Positions 36,548-45,600 are shown, numbered from the stretch's first letter. The stretch is 64,000 nt of DNA from Galbibacter sp. BG1 (GCF_013391805.1 NZ_CP058364.1:1364501-1428500), one strand, 5' to 3'. Notes: a model not told the origin generated them from the sequence alone. Program-made: numbers and translations.

Positions 36548-37795
36548 TTACATCCTATAAATCCAATTAGCGGGGTTATCCGTATGGTTGTTGTCGTAAA
36601 TCATAAACTTTAAAACGGTCTCGTTGTCACTAGGGCTTGTAAATACCTCTCCAATTTCTTGCTTGGTACTTACATTCTCTCCCTCTTTAACAAATACTTT
36701 TCCTAAGTTATTGTACACCGAGATATAATTACCGTGTTGTATTAGAATTGCCTTGTTTCCCCCTTTTATGGCTTGAACGGCCAATACCTTGCCTCGATAA
36801 ATGGCGCGTGCCTTGGAACCGCTTTCTGTGGCGATACGAACTCCGTTACTTTGTATCGTAACCGATTTTACCACGGGATGTGGCTGTTTTCCATAGCGCA
36901 TTTTAACCACTCCTTTTTCTACCGGCCAAGGTAATTTTCCCTTATTGGCTTTAAAATCGGTATCTACCAATTTAGCCTCAGCCGTTAAGGCAAAGTTAGA
37001 CGATTTGGTAGCACTTTCGCGGGTTTCCTTGCTGGTTTCTTTGTTGGCGGCGTTGGCCTTGGCAATGGCTTCCCGAATAATTTTATCGATTTGTCGGTCT
37101 ATGGCATCGGCCTGTTTCTGTTTATCGCGAATTTGAGAAGCGTATTGAGATTCTTTTTCCTTAATACTGGCAATCAATCCTTTTTGACTTTCCAATTCCC
37201 GTTCCAGGGCCGCCTGTTCTTTTCTATTTTCAGCAATTAAATTTTCTTTATCCTTTCGTTGGGTAACCAAACCGTTGTTGAGGTCTTGAAGTTGTTTTGT
37301 TTTGGACTGAATTTCGGCCGCCTGTTCTTTCCGGTGATTGGTATATTGTTTCATATACTCAATACGCTTATAGGCCTGTAAAAAGTTTTGCGAAGACAAA
37401 AGGAACATCAATCTACTTTGTTGCGATTTACTTTTGTAAGACTTCCTGATCATTTCGGCATAATCACCTTTAAGCTCTTTAAGGTCGTCGCGAAGCTTGG
37501 ATATTTTATTGATGTTATTGTTAATTTGTCGGTTAATAAGATTGGTCTGCTCATTGGTAACCTTTATCAGTTCCTTTCGAATTCGTATTTTTTGATCCAA
37601 GTCTTCCACATCTTCCAAAACATCGGTCTTTTCCCTCCTTTTTTGCGACAAAAGATTATTAAACTGCTGAATTTCTTCTTGTAGGCGCAATTTGCGTGCC
37701 TCTAGTTCTTTTTGTTCGTCACTTTGGGCACTTATGCTGGTGGAAGACAAAAAGGCTACAAAAAGAACGCCAAAGAAGAAATTTATAGATTTCAT
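36548..37795 (-). CDS. EnvC-like murein hydrolase activator with degenerate LytM/M23 domain
   Basis: 415 residues from ATG 37795; a TTG nine bases upstream is less likely because the previous gene stops at 37797. Signal peptide (~1-23), two long coiled-coil blocks (~25-110 and ~130-255), then a LytM/M23-type domain (~290-415: LPWPVEKGVVKMRYGKQPHP). Active LytM enzymes have H-x3-D and H-x-H zinc ligands. Here those positions read SNGVRI and LKFMIYDN, leaving at most one histidine (IQHGNYISVY). It is therefore predicted to regulate amidases, like EnvC, rather than cut peptidoglycan. Last gene of a minus-strand envelope cluster. Confidence 0.87.
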   Translation of the reverse strand: MKSINFFFGVLFVAFLSSTSISAQSDEQKELEARKLRLQEEIQQFNNLLSQKRREKTDVLEDVEDLDQKIRIRKELIKVTNEQTNLINRQINNNINKISKLRDDLKELKGDYAEMIRKSYKSKSQQSRLMFLLSSQNFLQAYKRIEYMKQYTNHRKEQAAEIQSKTKQLQDLNNGLVTQRKDKENLIAENRKEQAALERELESQKGLIASIKEKESQYASQIRDKQKQADAIDRQIDKIIREAIAKANAANKETSKETRESATKSSNFALTAEAKLVDTDFKANKGKLPWPVEKGVVKMRYGKQPHPVVKSVTIQSNGVRIATESGSKARAIYRGKVLAVQAIKGGNKAILIQHGNYISVYNNLGKVFVKEGENVSTKQEIGEVFTSPSDNETVLKFMIYDNNHTDNPANWIYRM

Positions 37796-37796
37796 A

Positions 37797-38576
37797 TTAT
37801 TCAATTTCTACTTGTTTAAATCCGTTTGGAATGGTGTATGGCAAGGATACTTCCCTGTCAAAATCAACATTGTTGTATTCTATTTCAATACGGTTTCTAT
37901 GATCTTTATCTACCGCAAGAATTAAAATTTCATTGGGTAGCACTTTACCATCTACATCTTGGTAATTTTTGTATTCAATACTCAACAATCGGTTTTTCTC
38001 TGGTTGGGAAATTTGCTGAAGGTCTATTTTAAAATTAGAGGGTTCCAGTAGAAAGAGTGTTTTAAAAAGCGTTGATTGGGTTTCTGGCTTCAGCTGGTAT
38101 TTATTGGCGACCGAAGCAGCATAATAAGGCTCGTTTTTTAAATTGAAAACAGCCTGCCCCAATAATATATTCTGTACCATTTGAAAATTAAGGTCGGTAC
38201 CTAAAATACTATTTAAATAAGAAAAATCACCATCGAAATAAGTGTTGTCCAATTTGTTGTAAAAGCTCACCCTTGTGGGGGTTATCAAAACCTTTACCAC
38301 CGATAGCGGGGCACTCATCCAAATCGCTTCGTCTTTTTTCATTCGAAGGCTTACCGTTACCCCTTGAGCATTCTCACCATCAGAATAATCTATTTTTACC
38401 CTACCGGAAAGTGTTTTAAAATCCAGTTCGTTTTTATAATGATTGGCGATAATGTTTTTAGCAGAAAGATCACTTTTTAATTCCCCTTCCCCCAAAACAT
38501 TTTTCGAGCCGCAGGAGCTTAAAAATACTAGAAGTAGGAAGGCTATAAAGGTGTTCTTTTTAGGTATGATCTTCAT
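37797..38576 (-). CDS. DUF4292 lipoprotein
   Basis: 259 residues, lipobox VFLSSC (Cys ~22) followed by GSKNVLG. The body shows the DUF4292 pattern: L-S-G-R-V-K-I-D-Y-S-D-G, W-M-S-A-P-L-S-V-V-K-V-L-I-T-P-T-R-V, and Y-F-D-G-D-F-S-Y. It resembles a LolA/LolB-like half-barrel, so a role in lipoprotein or lipid handling at the outer membrane is possible but unproven. Its stop lies one base before the M23-like gene and its start 13 bases after the TPR gene stop, a tight operon. Confidence 0.82.
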   Translation of the reverse strand: MKIIPKKNTFIAFLLLVFLSSCGSKNVLGEGELKSDLSAKNIIANHYKNELDFKTLSGRVKIDYSDGENAQGVTVSLRMKKDEAIWMSAPLSVVKVLITPTRVSFYNKLDNTYFDGDFSYLNSILGTDLNFQMVQNILLGQAVFNLKNEPYYAASVANKYQLKPETQSTLFKTLFLLEPSNFKIDLQQISQPEKNRLLSIEYKNYQDVDGKVLPNEILILAVDKDHRNRIEIEYNNVDFDREVSLPYTIPNGFKQVEIE

Positions 38577-38589
38577 GTATCAAATATGC

Positions 38590-39537
38590 TTATGGATTGT
38601 TGGAATCTATTTTTTGTTGATATTCTTTTGCTTTGTCAGCATTATTTATGCCATTGTAGGCCTTAACCAACTCTTTATAAATGTTTTTTTCAAGCGTTTT
38701 GTCGTTTAGGAGGTAGATCAAGCCTTCCTCCAAAACTTCTGAGGCCATTTTAAACTTTTGAAGCTTGTTTAAAGCAACCCCTTTTAGATAGTAAAACGTT
38801 GGTTGTGTAGGGTAATTGTCCAATGCTTCGCTACTCACTACCAACATTTCGCTATAATCAGTTCTTTCCTGCTGTTTTTCTATTTGCTTTCTATAATCTT
38901 CAATGGGATCGTTCAAGGAACTATCGTCGTCAAATTTATCCTGGGCATCTTCTGCGATAGACTGAAAATTTTGCATCATAGCAATCTGTTGCTTTTTTTG
39001 CACCACAAACGCCTTATCGAGCCCTTTTGTTTCCATGATATTTAAAACCTTTACCGCTTCGTCATAACTTCCTTGTTCCATATATAAATCGGTCAACAAG
39101 TTATAATATTGCGGATTTGCCTCTAGTAATTTGTTAGCAATGGCAATGGCCTTTTCCAAATCTTGCTGTGCCTTAAAACAATCCAACAAAGCGTCTAAAT
39201 ACCATTTGTTTTGTGGATCTTCTTCTACAGCAGTTTCTAAATATGGCTGTGCTTCAACATATTTTTTTTGATACATATAATTGAGCCCGAGCTCGTAGTC
39301 GATAACTTCATTATTGGGTTGGAGCAACTTACACTCCAAAAGTGCTTTAATGGCGCGATCGTAATTTTCTATTCCTTTTTGCTTCAGCGATTCATAAAAA
39401 TATTCCTGAAAAGCATCGTTGTTTTCTTCATGTGAAATGTCTGCATCGGTTTCCGAAGGGATTTCTTGGGGCATAAGCAATTGGGGGATTATAAATATCC
39501 CTAGCAGCACGACTCTTATGAAACCTTTTTTTAGCAT
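38590..39537 (-). CDS. Periplasmic TPR-repeat protein
   Basis: 315 residues with an N-terminal signal peptide (~1-24). At least six tetratricopeptide units are visible (A-L-L-E-C-K-L-L-Q-P-N-N-E-V-I-D-Y-E-L-G-L-N-Y-M-Y; Y-V-E-A-Q-P-Y-L-E-T-A-V; N-L-L-T-D-L-Y-M; F-Y-Y-L-K-G-V-A-L-N-K-L). A scaffold for protein contacts in the envelope is likely. It is encoded between the nucleotidyltransferase and the DUF4292 lipoprotein, a gene order common in Flavobacteriaceae. Confidence 0.85.
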   Translation of the reverse strand: MLKKGFIRVVLLGIFIIPQLLMPQEIPSETDADISHEENNDAFQEYFYESLKQKGIENYDRAIKALLECKLLQPNNEVIDYELGLNYMYQKKYVEAQPYLETAVEEDPQNKWYLDALLDCFKAQQDLEKAIAIANKLLEANPQYYNLLTDLYMEQGSYDEAVKVLNIMETKGLDKAFVVQKKQQIAMMQNFQSIAEDAQDKFDDDSSLNDPIEDYRKQIEKQQERTDYSEMLVVSSEALDNYPTQPTFYYLKGVALNKLQKFKMASEVLEEGLIYLLNDKTLEKNIYKELVKAYNGINNADKAKEYQQKIDSNNP

Positions 39538-39643
39538 GAATCTAAACTGAAACTAGCGTTTTATGTGGCATTAGCCTAAACCTGATTACTCTTAAAAAAA
39601 CTAATAGCGTTAATGTTTACCGTGAACTCAAGCTATTTATAGC

Positions 39644-40660
39644 CTATTCCAATACTGAATAATCTCCAATACTCACATCGGTGAATTTACCATCGAACTT
39701 AGCGAAATTCCCAATCATAGCATTATCCAAATTAGCATTTTTAATGACAGCTTGTGTTTGAATCAAACTATTTTTTATGTGAGAATCTTCTACGACGGTT
39801 CCATCGCCAATGGAAACATTAGGTCCTACGGTAGCGTTCTTCAAAACCACATTTTCCCCGATATAGCAAGGCTGAATTATTTCCGAATTCTCTTTTTTTA
39901 CGGAAGGAGATACCAAATCTTCTCCATCTTGCTGTAAAAACTGAAGCATTCTGCCGTTGGTTTCTACCGTTACATTTTTATTACCACAGTCCATCCACTC
40001 ATCTACTTTCCCCGGAACAAATTTCTTGCCCTGCGCCATCATTGCTTTTATACCATCGTTAATTTGGTATTCGCCGCCGTGAATAATGTTGGCATCCAAT
40101 ACTTTTTGTAATTCTGCTTTAAGCTGTTCCCCTTCTTTAAAATAATAAATTCCTATAACCGCTAAATCAGAAACAAATTCTTTAGGTTTCTCTACCAACC
40201 CAGAGATATTATTATCGCTATTCAATTCAACAACTCCATAAGCTTCTGGCCTGTCTACTTGTTTCACCCAAATAACGCTGTCGGCTGAAGAATCCAAATG
40301 AAAATCAGCTTTAAAAAGAGTATCAGCATAAGCGATTACACAGGGGCCAGAAAGCGATTCTTTGGCGCACATAATGGCATGACCTGTACCCAAAGGTTTG
40401 TCTTGATAGTATATAGTGCCTTTGGCATTTAAGCTAGCGGCAATTTCATTGAGCTTTGCTTCTATTTCTGCACCAAAGTCATCTTTAATGATAAAAGCGA
40501 TTTCATCAATTTCCTGGTCCAATACTTTGGCAATATCTTCCACCAAGCGTTGAACGATAGGTTTCCCAGCAATGGGAATCAACGGTTTTGGAATTGTTAA
40601 TGTGTGTGGTCTTAGTCTGGATCCTCGTCCAGCCATTGGTACTATTATTTTCATGATCAT
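39644..40660 (-). CDS. Sugar-phosphate nucleotidyltransferase with beta-helix tail
   Basis: 338 residues. The N-terminal nucleotidyltransferase signature is clear (IVPMAGRGSRLRPHTLTIPKPLIPIAGKP), followed by GTGHAIMCAK, Y-A-D-T-L, and GEYQINDGIKAM. Residues ~255-338 are a left-handed beta-helix (hexapeptide repeats such as IGENVVLKNATVG). Family members activate sugar-1-phosphates to NDP-sugars for cell-surface glycans; the sugar and base are not resolved. ATG 40660 and ATG 40654 are both possible starts. The gene starts right at a palindromic repeat (40662) and is separated from the rest of the cluster by the pseudogene and repeat patch. Confidence 0.88.
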   Translation of the reverse strand: MIMKIIVPMAGRGSRLRPHTLTIPKPLIPIAGKPIVQRLVEDIAKVLDQEIDEIAFIIKDDFGAEIEAKLNEIAASLNAKGTIYYQDKPLGTGHAIMCAKESLSGPCVIAYADTLFKADFHLDSSADSVIWVKQVDRPEAYGVVELNSDNNISGLVEKPKEFVSDLAVIGIYYFKEGEQLKAELQKVLDANIIHGGEYQINDGIKAMMAQGKKFVPGKVDEWMDCGNKNVTVETNGRMLQFLQQDGEDLVSPSVKKENSEIIQPCYIGENVVLKNATVGPNVSIGDGTVVEDSHIKNSLIQTQAVIKNANLDNAMIGNFAKFDGKFTDVSIGDYSVLE

Positions 40661-40661
40661 G

Positions 40662-40675
40662 CCCGCGAAAGCGGG
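40662..40675. repeat. CCCGC-GAAA-GCGGG palindrome at the nucleotidyltransferase start
   Basis: A five-base GC stem with a GAAA loop lies immediately upstream of the start codon at 40660. It matches the dispersed CCGCGAAAGCGG-type palindrome of Bacteroidota and could affect expression as a 5' leader hairpin. Confidence 0.55.
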
Positions 40676-40767
40676 TATCTTTTTATGGTTAAACTTGTTT
40701 CCTATGTGGTTAGGAATTTTATATTTTTTTAAGGCCTTATTTAAATAAATGCAACTTCTCTAAGATT

Positions 40768-41076
40768 TTAGGGTCTTATTTTATTAAAATTTAAATTCCA
40801 ACTTAAATCAGACCAAGAAGGGTTCATTTCTTCTATTAATTTAATCTTCCATTCTCTTTTCCATTTTTTGAACTGTTTTTCCCTTAAACTAGCCTTATAG
40901 CCAAGGGAAAACTCTTCAAATTAAATCAATTTATCACAGTTATATTTCGCTGTAAAAGAATTAGGATAAACCTTTAATTTATGTTCTTTCACACGCTCTT
41001 CGATGTTATTTGTAACTCCAATATATAAAACACCTCCAAGCTTGTTGCTCATTATGTATACATACCACTGTTTCAT
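40768..41076 (-). pseudogene. GIY-YIG endonuclease pseudogene with in-frame stop
   Basis: Read on the minus strand from ATG 41076, the sequence gives a near-complete 102-codon GIY-YIG nuclease: WYVYIMSNKLGGVLYIGVTN, then IEERVKEHKL, then FEEFSLGYKASLREKQFKKW and a C-terminal PSWSDLSWNL. Codon 52 (40921-40923) is TAA, where a tyrosine or similar residue would be expected; the frame continues cleanly to TAA at 40768-40770. It is a different subfamily from the tRNA-linked nuclease at 18225. A single nonsense change is the only visible lesion, so the loss looks recent. Confidence 0.82.
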
Positions 41077-41082
41077 TTACAT

Positions 41083-41418
41083 CATCTACGTAGGCAGGTG
41101 TTTTTTATCAACCCGAAGCTACTGTTTTTCTATTGTTTCATCATTAGCCTACGGGATCCCTGCCTGCACCATGTTTTAAATGATTTAATGAAAAAATTAA
41201 ATTTCAATAAATCACTCATATTACATGGAGATTCCTGCCATGCGGTTATTCACCTGCGTAGGCAGGTGTCTCTCATCAACCGGAACCTCCTGTTTTTCAA
41301 TTGTTTCATCATTATCCTGCGGGATTTCTGGCTGCACCATGTTTTAAAGGATTTAATTAAAAAATTTAATTTCAATAAATCACTCATATTACATGGAGAT
41401 TCCTGCCTTCGCAGGAAT
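41083..41418. repeat. Two tandem ~168-bp repeat units with palindromic ends
   Basis: Copies at about 41083-41250 and 41251-41418 align with a 168-base offset. Both share the TTGTTTCATCATT...CTGCACCATGTTTTAAA...TTCAATAAATCACTCATATTACATGGAGATTCCTGCC order; the second half is the more similar. Each begins at a GTAGGCAGGTG palindrome, perfect in copy 2 (CACCTGC-GTAG-GCAGGTG, 41251-41268), and copy 2 ends in CCTGC-CTTC-GCAGG (41402-41415). It lies between dut and the GIY-YIG pseudogene. Reading frames running through it are an artefact of the repeat. Confidence 0.8.
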
Positions 41419-41422
41419 TATT

Positions 41423-41857
41423 TTACTTCACCCCAGTGCTTCCAAAACCTCCTGAACCTCTTAAGGTGTCAGAAAGTTGAGTTGCTTCTTCCCAAGCGAT
41501 ATGTTCGTGTCTTGCAATAACCAATTGCGCAATCCGTTCTCCATTTTCCACCGTAAAATCCTCGTTGGAAAGATTTACTAGAATAACGCCAATTTCCCCT
41601 CTATAGTCTGCATCGATGGTTCCAGGGGCATTTAGTACCGTAATTCCTTTTTTCGCTGCCAAACCGCTACGAGGTCTTACCTGTGCTTCTGCACCCACCG
41701 GAAGCTCTATAAACAAGCCTGTTTTAACAATGGCCCTTTCCAATGGTTTAAGTACTATTGGCGCATCAATATTTGCACGTATGTCCATACCGGCAGACGC
41801 AATGGTCTCATAACTCGGTAATGGATGTTGCGATTTATTTACAATTTTTACTGTCAT
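41423..41857 (-). CDS. dut: dUTP diphosphatase
   Basis: 144 residues, with all five dUTPase motifs: [43 protein letters not shown], and the C-terminal GSGGFGSTG loop. It removes dUTP and supplies dUMP for thymidylate synthesis. Three bases downstream of the flippase gene, so transcribed with it. The transcript runs next into the repeat and pseudogene patch. Confidence 0.97.
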   Translation of the reverse strand: MTVKIVNKSQHPLPSYETIASAGMDIRANIDAPIVLKPLERAIVKTGLFIELPVGAEAQVRPRSGLAAKKGITVLNAPGTIDADYRGEIGVILVNLSNEDFTVENGERIAQLVIARHEHIAWEEATQLSDTLRGSGGFGSTGVK

Positions 41858-41860
41858 TTT

Positions 41861-43330
41861 TTATTTTTTAATCGAAATGGATTTAAACATTTTTTTCAAC
41901 TCTTTACTTTCCAAACGGTAAATAAGCATCAAAAATACTAAAACTAAAGAGGTTCCTATAATCAAGTTCCTATCGAACACGTAAAAAGATAAAATTACAA
42001 AGAGCATGGAAATCCCTAAATAGCTTCCTATTTTTTTAAGGTTGTAGGGAATGGGATGATTTTTTTGTCCGAAATAAAACGATAGAAGCATCATACTTGC
42101 ATAAGCCACTAAGGTAGCAATTGCCGACCCTTTGTAAGAAATAAACGGAATCAATATAAAGTTAAGAATAAGTGTAACAATGGCACCAAAAACAGAGATA
42201 TAGGCCCCAAAATGGGTTCTATCGGTTATTTTATACCAAACGGATAGATTGTGGTAGATTCCCAAACATAAGTTGGCCAATAATATAAATGGCACCACCC
42301 AAAGTGCTTCCCAATAATCGGAATTATGGATTAAAATTCTTTTAAAAACATCGGTATAAACAACTACAAATAAAAAGATAAACGAACCAAAAATGGTAAA
42401 ATACAAAGTTGTATCTGCATAAATTTCCTTAGCGTTTTTCTTGTTTGCATTGCTGAAAAAGAAAGGTTCTACCCCCAATTTAAATGCGGTAACAAAAAGG
42501 GTCATAAAGGCCCCCAATTTATAACAAGCAGCGTAAATACCAACAGTTTCTTCAGCAATGGAGTCGGGCAGGAGGTATTTCAGCATAATCTTATCAAAAC
42601 CTTCGTTGATGGAAAATGCTATTCCCGCAATCATAACCGGGAGGGCATAGCGAAACATTTTTTTCCAAAGGTAAAAGTCTATTCTCAAACCTATTCTAAA
42701 ATATAGAGGAAGAATAAGCAGTAAACCAAATAAGCTCGCCAGCACATTGGAAATAAAAATATAATGCACTTTATTTTCAAAAACGAACGAATTTAAAAAG
42801 GAAGACGAATTAGGGGAAATAAGTTTTGGCAACGCTAGAAATAGAAATACGTTGAATCCAAGGTTTACCAAAACCGTAGCTATTTTTATAAACGAATATT
42901 TAATGGGCATTTCTTGATTGCGCAGCCAAGCAAAGGGAATGACGCAAAGGGCATCGAAAAATAAAATAAGAACACCATAGAGAATAAACTCGGGTCTAAA
43001 TTGTAAAAATGTGGCAATAGTGTCTTTCAGAAAATAAGAAACAATAAGAAAAACAGCTGAGGTTATGAAAATGGAGGTAAGTGCTGTTGATTGTACTTCG
43101 GCTTTACGTTCGCTTTTATTCATAAACCTAAAGAAAGCCGTTTCCATACCATAAGAAAGCATTACGTTTCCTAGAATGAGATAAACATATAGCGATGCGT
43201 ATATTCCGTAGTCTTCTGTTGCTAGTTGATCGGTATATAGCGGTGTTAGAATAAAACTCAACAAACGCGGCAATACCGTTGCAATGCCATAAATAAATGT
43301 ATGCTTAAAAAGTTTTTTTAGCGCTCCCAA
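41861..43330 (-). CDS. Polysaccharide/oligosaccharide flippase (MATE/Wzx-like)
   Basis: 489 residues with about 14 hydrophobic helices and the N-terminal pattern of polysaccharide biosynthesis flippases (LFKHTFIYGIATVLPRLLSFILTPLYT...YGIYASLYVY). It probably flips lipid-linked surface glycan units across the inner membrane. In Flavobacteriaceae this gene is usually followed by dut and a sugar nucleotidyltransferase, as here apart from the inserted patch. Confidence 0.88.
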   Translation of the reverse strand: MGALKKLFKHTFIYGIATVLPRLLSFILTPLYTDQLATEDYGIYASLYVYLILGNVMLSYGMETAFFRFMNKSERKAEVQSTALTSIFITSAVFLIVSYFLKDTIATFLQFRPEFILYGVLILFFDALCVIPFAWLRNQEMPIKYSFIKIATVLVNLGFNVFLFLALPKLISPNSSSFLNSFVFENKVHYIFISNVLASLFGLLLILPLYFRIGLRIDFYLWKKMFRYALPVMIAGIAFSINEGFDKIMLKYLLPDSIAEETVGIYAACYKLGAFMTLFVTAFKLGVEPFFFSNANKKNAKEIYADTTLYFTIFGSFIFLFVVVYTDVFKRILIHNSDYWEALWVVPFILLANLCLGIYHNLSVWYKITDRTHFGAYISVFGAIVTLILNFILIPFISYKGSAIATLVAYASMMLLSFYFGQKNHPIPYNLKKIGSYLGISMLFVILSFYVFDRNLIIGTSLVLVFLMLIYRLESKELKKMFKSISIKK

Positions 43331-43390
43331 TTCCTATTTTATTGAAGTGCTAAAAGTATCGATTTAAACAAAGCCATCAAAAAGAAGGGC

Positions 43391-43894
43391 TTAGTTTTTT
43401 AAGGTGGGGATATCACGGTAATGGATAGGTGAGGAGGGGGAAATCCCTTTGATTTTGTAATAATTTATTTTACCATCTATGCTATAACTTACCACCGCTT
43501 CATTTTCTTTAAGTTCAAAAGGGTTCTTAGGCTTTAACTGAGGGGGTTTATTGCCAAATTCCTTCTTCGGGTCGGCATGCATAATAATATCTTGCGATTC
43601 TTTAAAGAAGGGTAAGCGACCTATGTACACCAAATAGTCGTCCTTTTTAATTCTTTCCAATTTAACAGCTTGATCTTTGTAATACAAACTATCTAAAGTA
43701 GCTCCGTTCTCTGCGGTAACAGGCACATATACATTTTCGCCATTTGCCTGTTTGTTATCTCCAGCTGTCCATGGTTCGCTCTTAACTTCGCCAAGCTCGA
43801 AAGGAGCATTTTCGCTAATGTTCTGCGAAGCCCCACATTGGGAAAACCCTAAAATAACAACGGTTCCAAAAAGTATATTTAATAATCGTATCAT
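43391..43894 (-). CDS. Small lipoprotein, unknown function
   Basis: 167 residues. Lipobox VILGFSQC places the lipid on Cys20, followed by GASQN. The mature domain contains a beta-rich stretch with a Pro/Lys-rich patch (KPPQLKPKNPFELKENE). No family recognised. It stands alone between the flippase and a terminator, and similar small lipoproteins are common in this family. Confidence 0.6.
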   Translation of the reverse strand: MIRLLNILFGTVVILGFSQCGASQNISENAPFELGEVKSEPWTAGDNKQANGENVYVPVTAENGATLDSLYYKDQAVKLERIKKDDYLVYIGRLPFFKESQDIIMHADPKKEFGNKPPQLKPKNPFELKENEAVVSYSIDGKINYYKIKGISPSSPIHYRDIPTLKN

Positions 43895-43944
43895 GTTTCT
43901 TGATTTAGTAACTAAAGATACAATTTCAAAATTGATGCCAAAAT

Positions 43945-43984
43945 AAAATAAAAAGCCAAACAGATGTTCAAATCCGTTTGGCTT
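43945..43984. terminator. Terminator after the DUF4168 gene
   Basis: AAGCCAAAC (43953-43961) pairs with GTTTGGCTT (43976-43984). T-rich tracts follow on the minus strand (complement of 43941-43954) and on the plus strand. It lies 26 bases beyond the DUF4168 stop. Confidence 0.75.
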
Positions 43985-44010
43985 ATATATTTTTTTTAAG
44001 AATAGGATTT

Positions 44011-44505
44011 TTACGATCCCTGTGTCATTTTCATCATAATCCCTTGCAGTTTTTGCTGTAAGCCTTGATCGGCTTGAACGCTCATTGCTACTGTTTGGTA
44101 ACGCTCCATCGTTAATCCGCTTTCTTCAATTATTCCTTTCATTTTAGCCTCCAGTGCAGGTTGCATTTTTTCGAGTTCGCTTACCGCTGCTTTGTGCATG
44201 GCTAATTCCTCATCCGTAGCTTCAACTTCTGTATTTGGATCCATAGAGGCTTTATGGATTTCATTAAAGCGCTCTAGCTCCAATCCTTCTTCTTGAATCT
44301 TTGCCGCCATTTGCTGTTGTGCTTTTTGGTTTTCTTGCTGAATGCTCATGTAGGCTTCCGCAAACTTTTGTAGATCAGCGTCTGAAACATTGGTTGCTTT
44401 TGCAGGGGCAGCCGGTTGAGGCGCTTGAACCTGACCAAAAATGGTAGTGCTTCCTAGAAGTGCAACGAATATAAAAATGATTTTTAAGCTCTTTGTTTTC
44501 AACAT
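44011..44505 (-). CDS. DUF4168 domain secreted protein
   Basis: 164 residues from ATG 44505 (MLKTKSLKI); a further upstream ATG at 44595 would place 30 non-signal residues first. Signal peptide ~1-25 (FGQ), then two DUF4168-like repeats: DADLQKFAEAYMSIQQENQKAQQQ and a second set with NEIHKASMDPNTEV and AMHKAAVSELEKMQPALEAKMKGII. Met-rich and Gln-rich. A predicted all-helical periplasmic protein with no known biochemical role. Followed by a terminator. Confidence 0.83.
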   Translation of the reverse strand: MLKTKSLKIIFIFVALLGSTTIFGQVQAPQPAAPAKATNVSDADLQKFAEAYMSIQQENQKAQQQMAAKIQEEGLELERFNEIHKASMDPNTEVEATDEELAMHKAAVSELEKMQPALEAKMKGIIEESGLTMERYQTVAMSVQADQGLQQKLQGIMMKMTQGS

Positions 44506-44646
44506 AATAATTTTCTTTAAATTTTCTTGAAGTAGCAAGATGAAATAATTACGATAGACACAAAAGAAATTGAGAGCATAATTTTTGAACTTCACAAAGA
44601 TTTAACAAAAAACAGCATCATTTCATCTTCAAATGCAGCATTTTCC

Positions 44647-45600
44647 TTAGAAATCTCCGTTTTGCTCAATGAATACCTCTTCTCCGGAAGCAATAGCTTT
44701 ATTATGATTTAAAAAGTATGTTTTTTTACCACGAGTCCCTTCAATTAAATAATGACTTCCTTGAAAATAAGAGGTTTTCACTTTAATTTTCAAAGCAGAT
44801 GCAGAAGCAACTTTAAGCTCATGGGGAAATAACAGGTGTTTTTTGGTAGAGCTACTGCCTGAATTTAAAAGATTTTCTGGGATCTCATTGACCTCCCCAA
44901 AAAGAGAGGCAATGTATTTGCTTTTTGGCTGTTGGTATAGGGTTTTAGGCGTCTCTAAAGCCACACATTTTCCAGCTTTTAGCACCAAGGTTTTGTCTGC
45001 ATAGGCCAAAGTATCTATATTGTCGTGGGTGGCGGTTATACACGCAATGTTTTCTTGCTTAAGATGATTGAAAATATCCCTACGAAGCTTGTTTTTTTTA
45101 AAGTTGTCGATATTGCTAAAAGGCTCATCCAATAAAAGGAGCTCTGGCTCCCTAGCCAATGCTTTTGCTAATGCTACTCGCTGTTGTTGTCCGCCGCTGA
45201 GGTCTGTCGGCTTTACTTTTGCAAACAATTCCATTTCTACCAGTTCCAATAGCTGTGCTATTCTCTTTTTCTTTTTCCGAGGATAAAAATTGGAGAGGAA
45301 CTTGCCTATATTTTCCTCTACCGTTATATAAGGCATTAAATCGTAATCTTGGGCTACGTATTTTATAAAAGGTTCGCCTGGAACTATATTGTAATTAGGG
45401 CCCAACATCGGTTTTTTATCCCAAAATAATTTTCCTTTTTCTAGATGATAAAGGCCGTAAATAATTTTTAGTAAAGTGCTTTTGCCAGAGCCACTTTCCC
45501 CAATTACGGAAAGGTGTTCTCCTTTTTGGAGCGTGAAGCTTATATTTTTTAGAATCGGAGTTTCATCGTACTGGAAAGAGACTTTTTTTACTTCGAGCAT
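44647..45600 (-). CDS. ABC transporter ATP-binding protein
   Basis: 317 residues from ATG 45600 (MLEVKKVSF). Walker A GESGSGKST, signature LSGGQQQRVALAKALA, Walker B LLLLDEP, and the H-loop TATHD are intact. A C-terminal ~100-residue extension may be a TOBE-like regulatory domain. No permease is adjacent, so the substrate is unknown. A start at 45666 is unlikely: an exact promoter element (TATCTTTG, 45617-45624) lies between that codon and 45600. The upstream DUF1697 gene ends at 45653. Confidence 0.87.
   Translation of the reverse strand: MLEVKKVSFQYDETPILKNISFTLQKGEHLSVIGESGSGKSTLLKIIYGLYHLEKGKLFWDKKPMLGPNYNIVPGEPFIKYVAQDYDLMPYITVEENIGKFLSNFYPRKKKKRIAQLLELVEMELFAKVKPTDLSGGQQQRVALAKALAREPELLLLDEPFSNIDNFKKNKLRRDIFNHLKQENIACITATHDNIDTLAYADKTLVLKAGKCVALETPKTLYQQPKSKYIASLFGEVNEIPENLLNSGSSSTKKHLLFPHELKVASASALKIKVKTSYFQGSHYLIEGTRGKKTYFLNHNKAIASGEEVFIEQNGDF

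Noticed and set aside
40900-41076. Treating the GIY-YIG remnant as an intact shorter gene ending at the TAA
   Set aside because: The frame after the TAA continues with clear family sequence for another 50 codons, so truncation by a nonsense mutation is the better reading.
41098-41520. 140-codon plus-strand frame
   Set aside because: It runs through the 168-base tandem repeat and into the antisense of dut; the peptide shows the repeat twice and no protein-like features.
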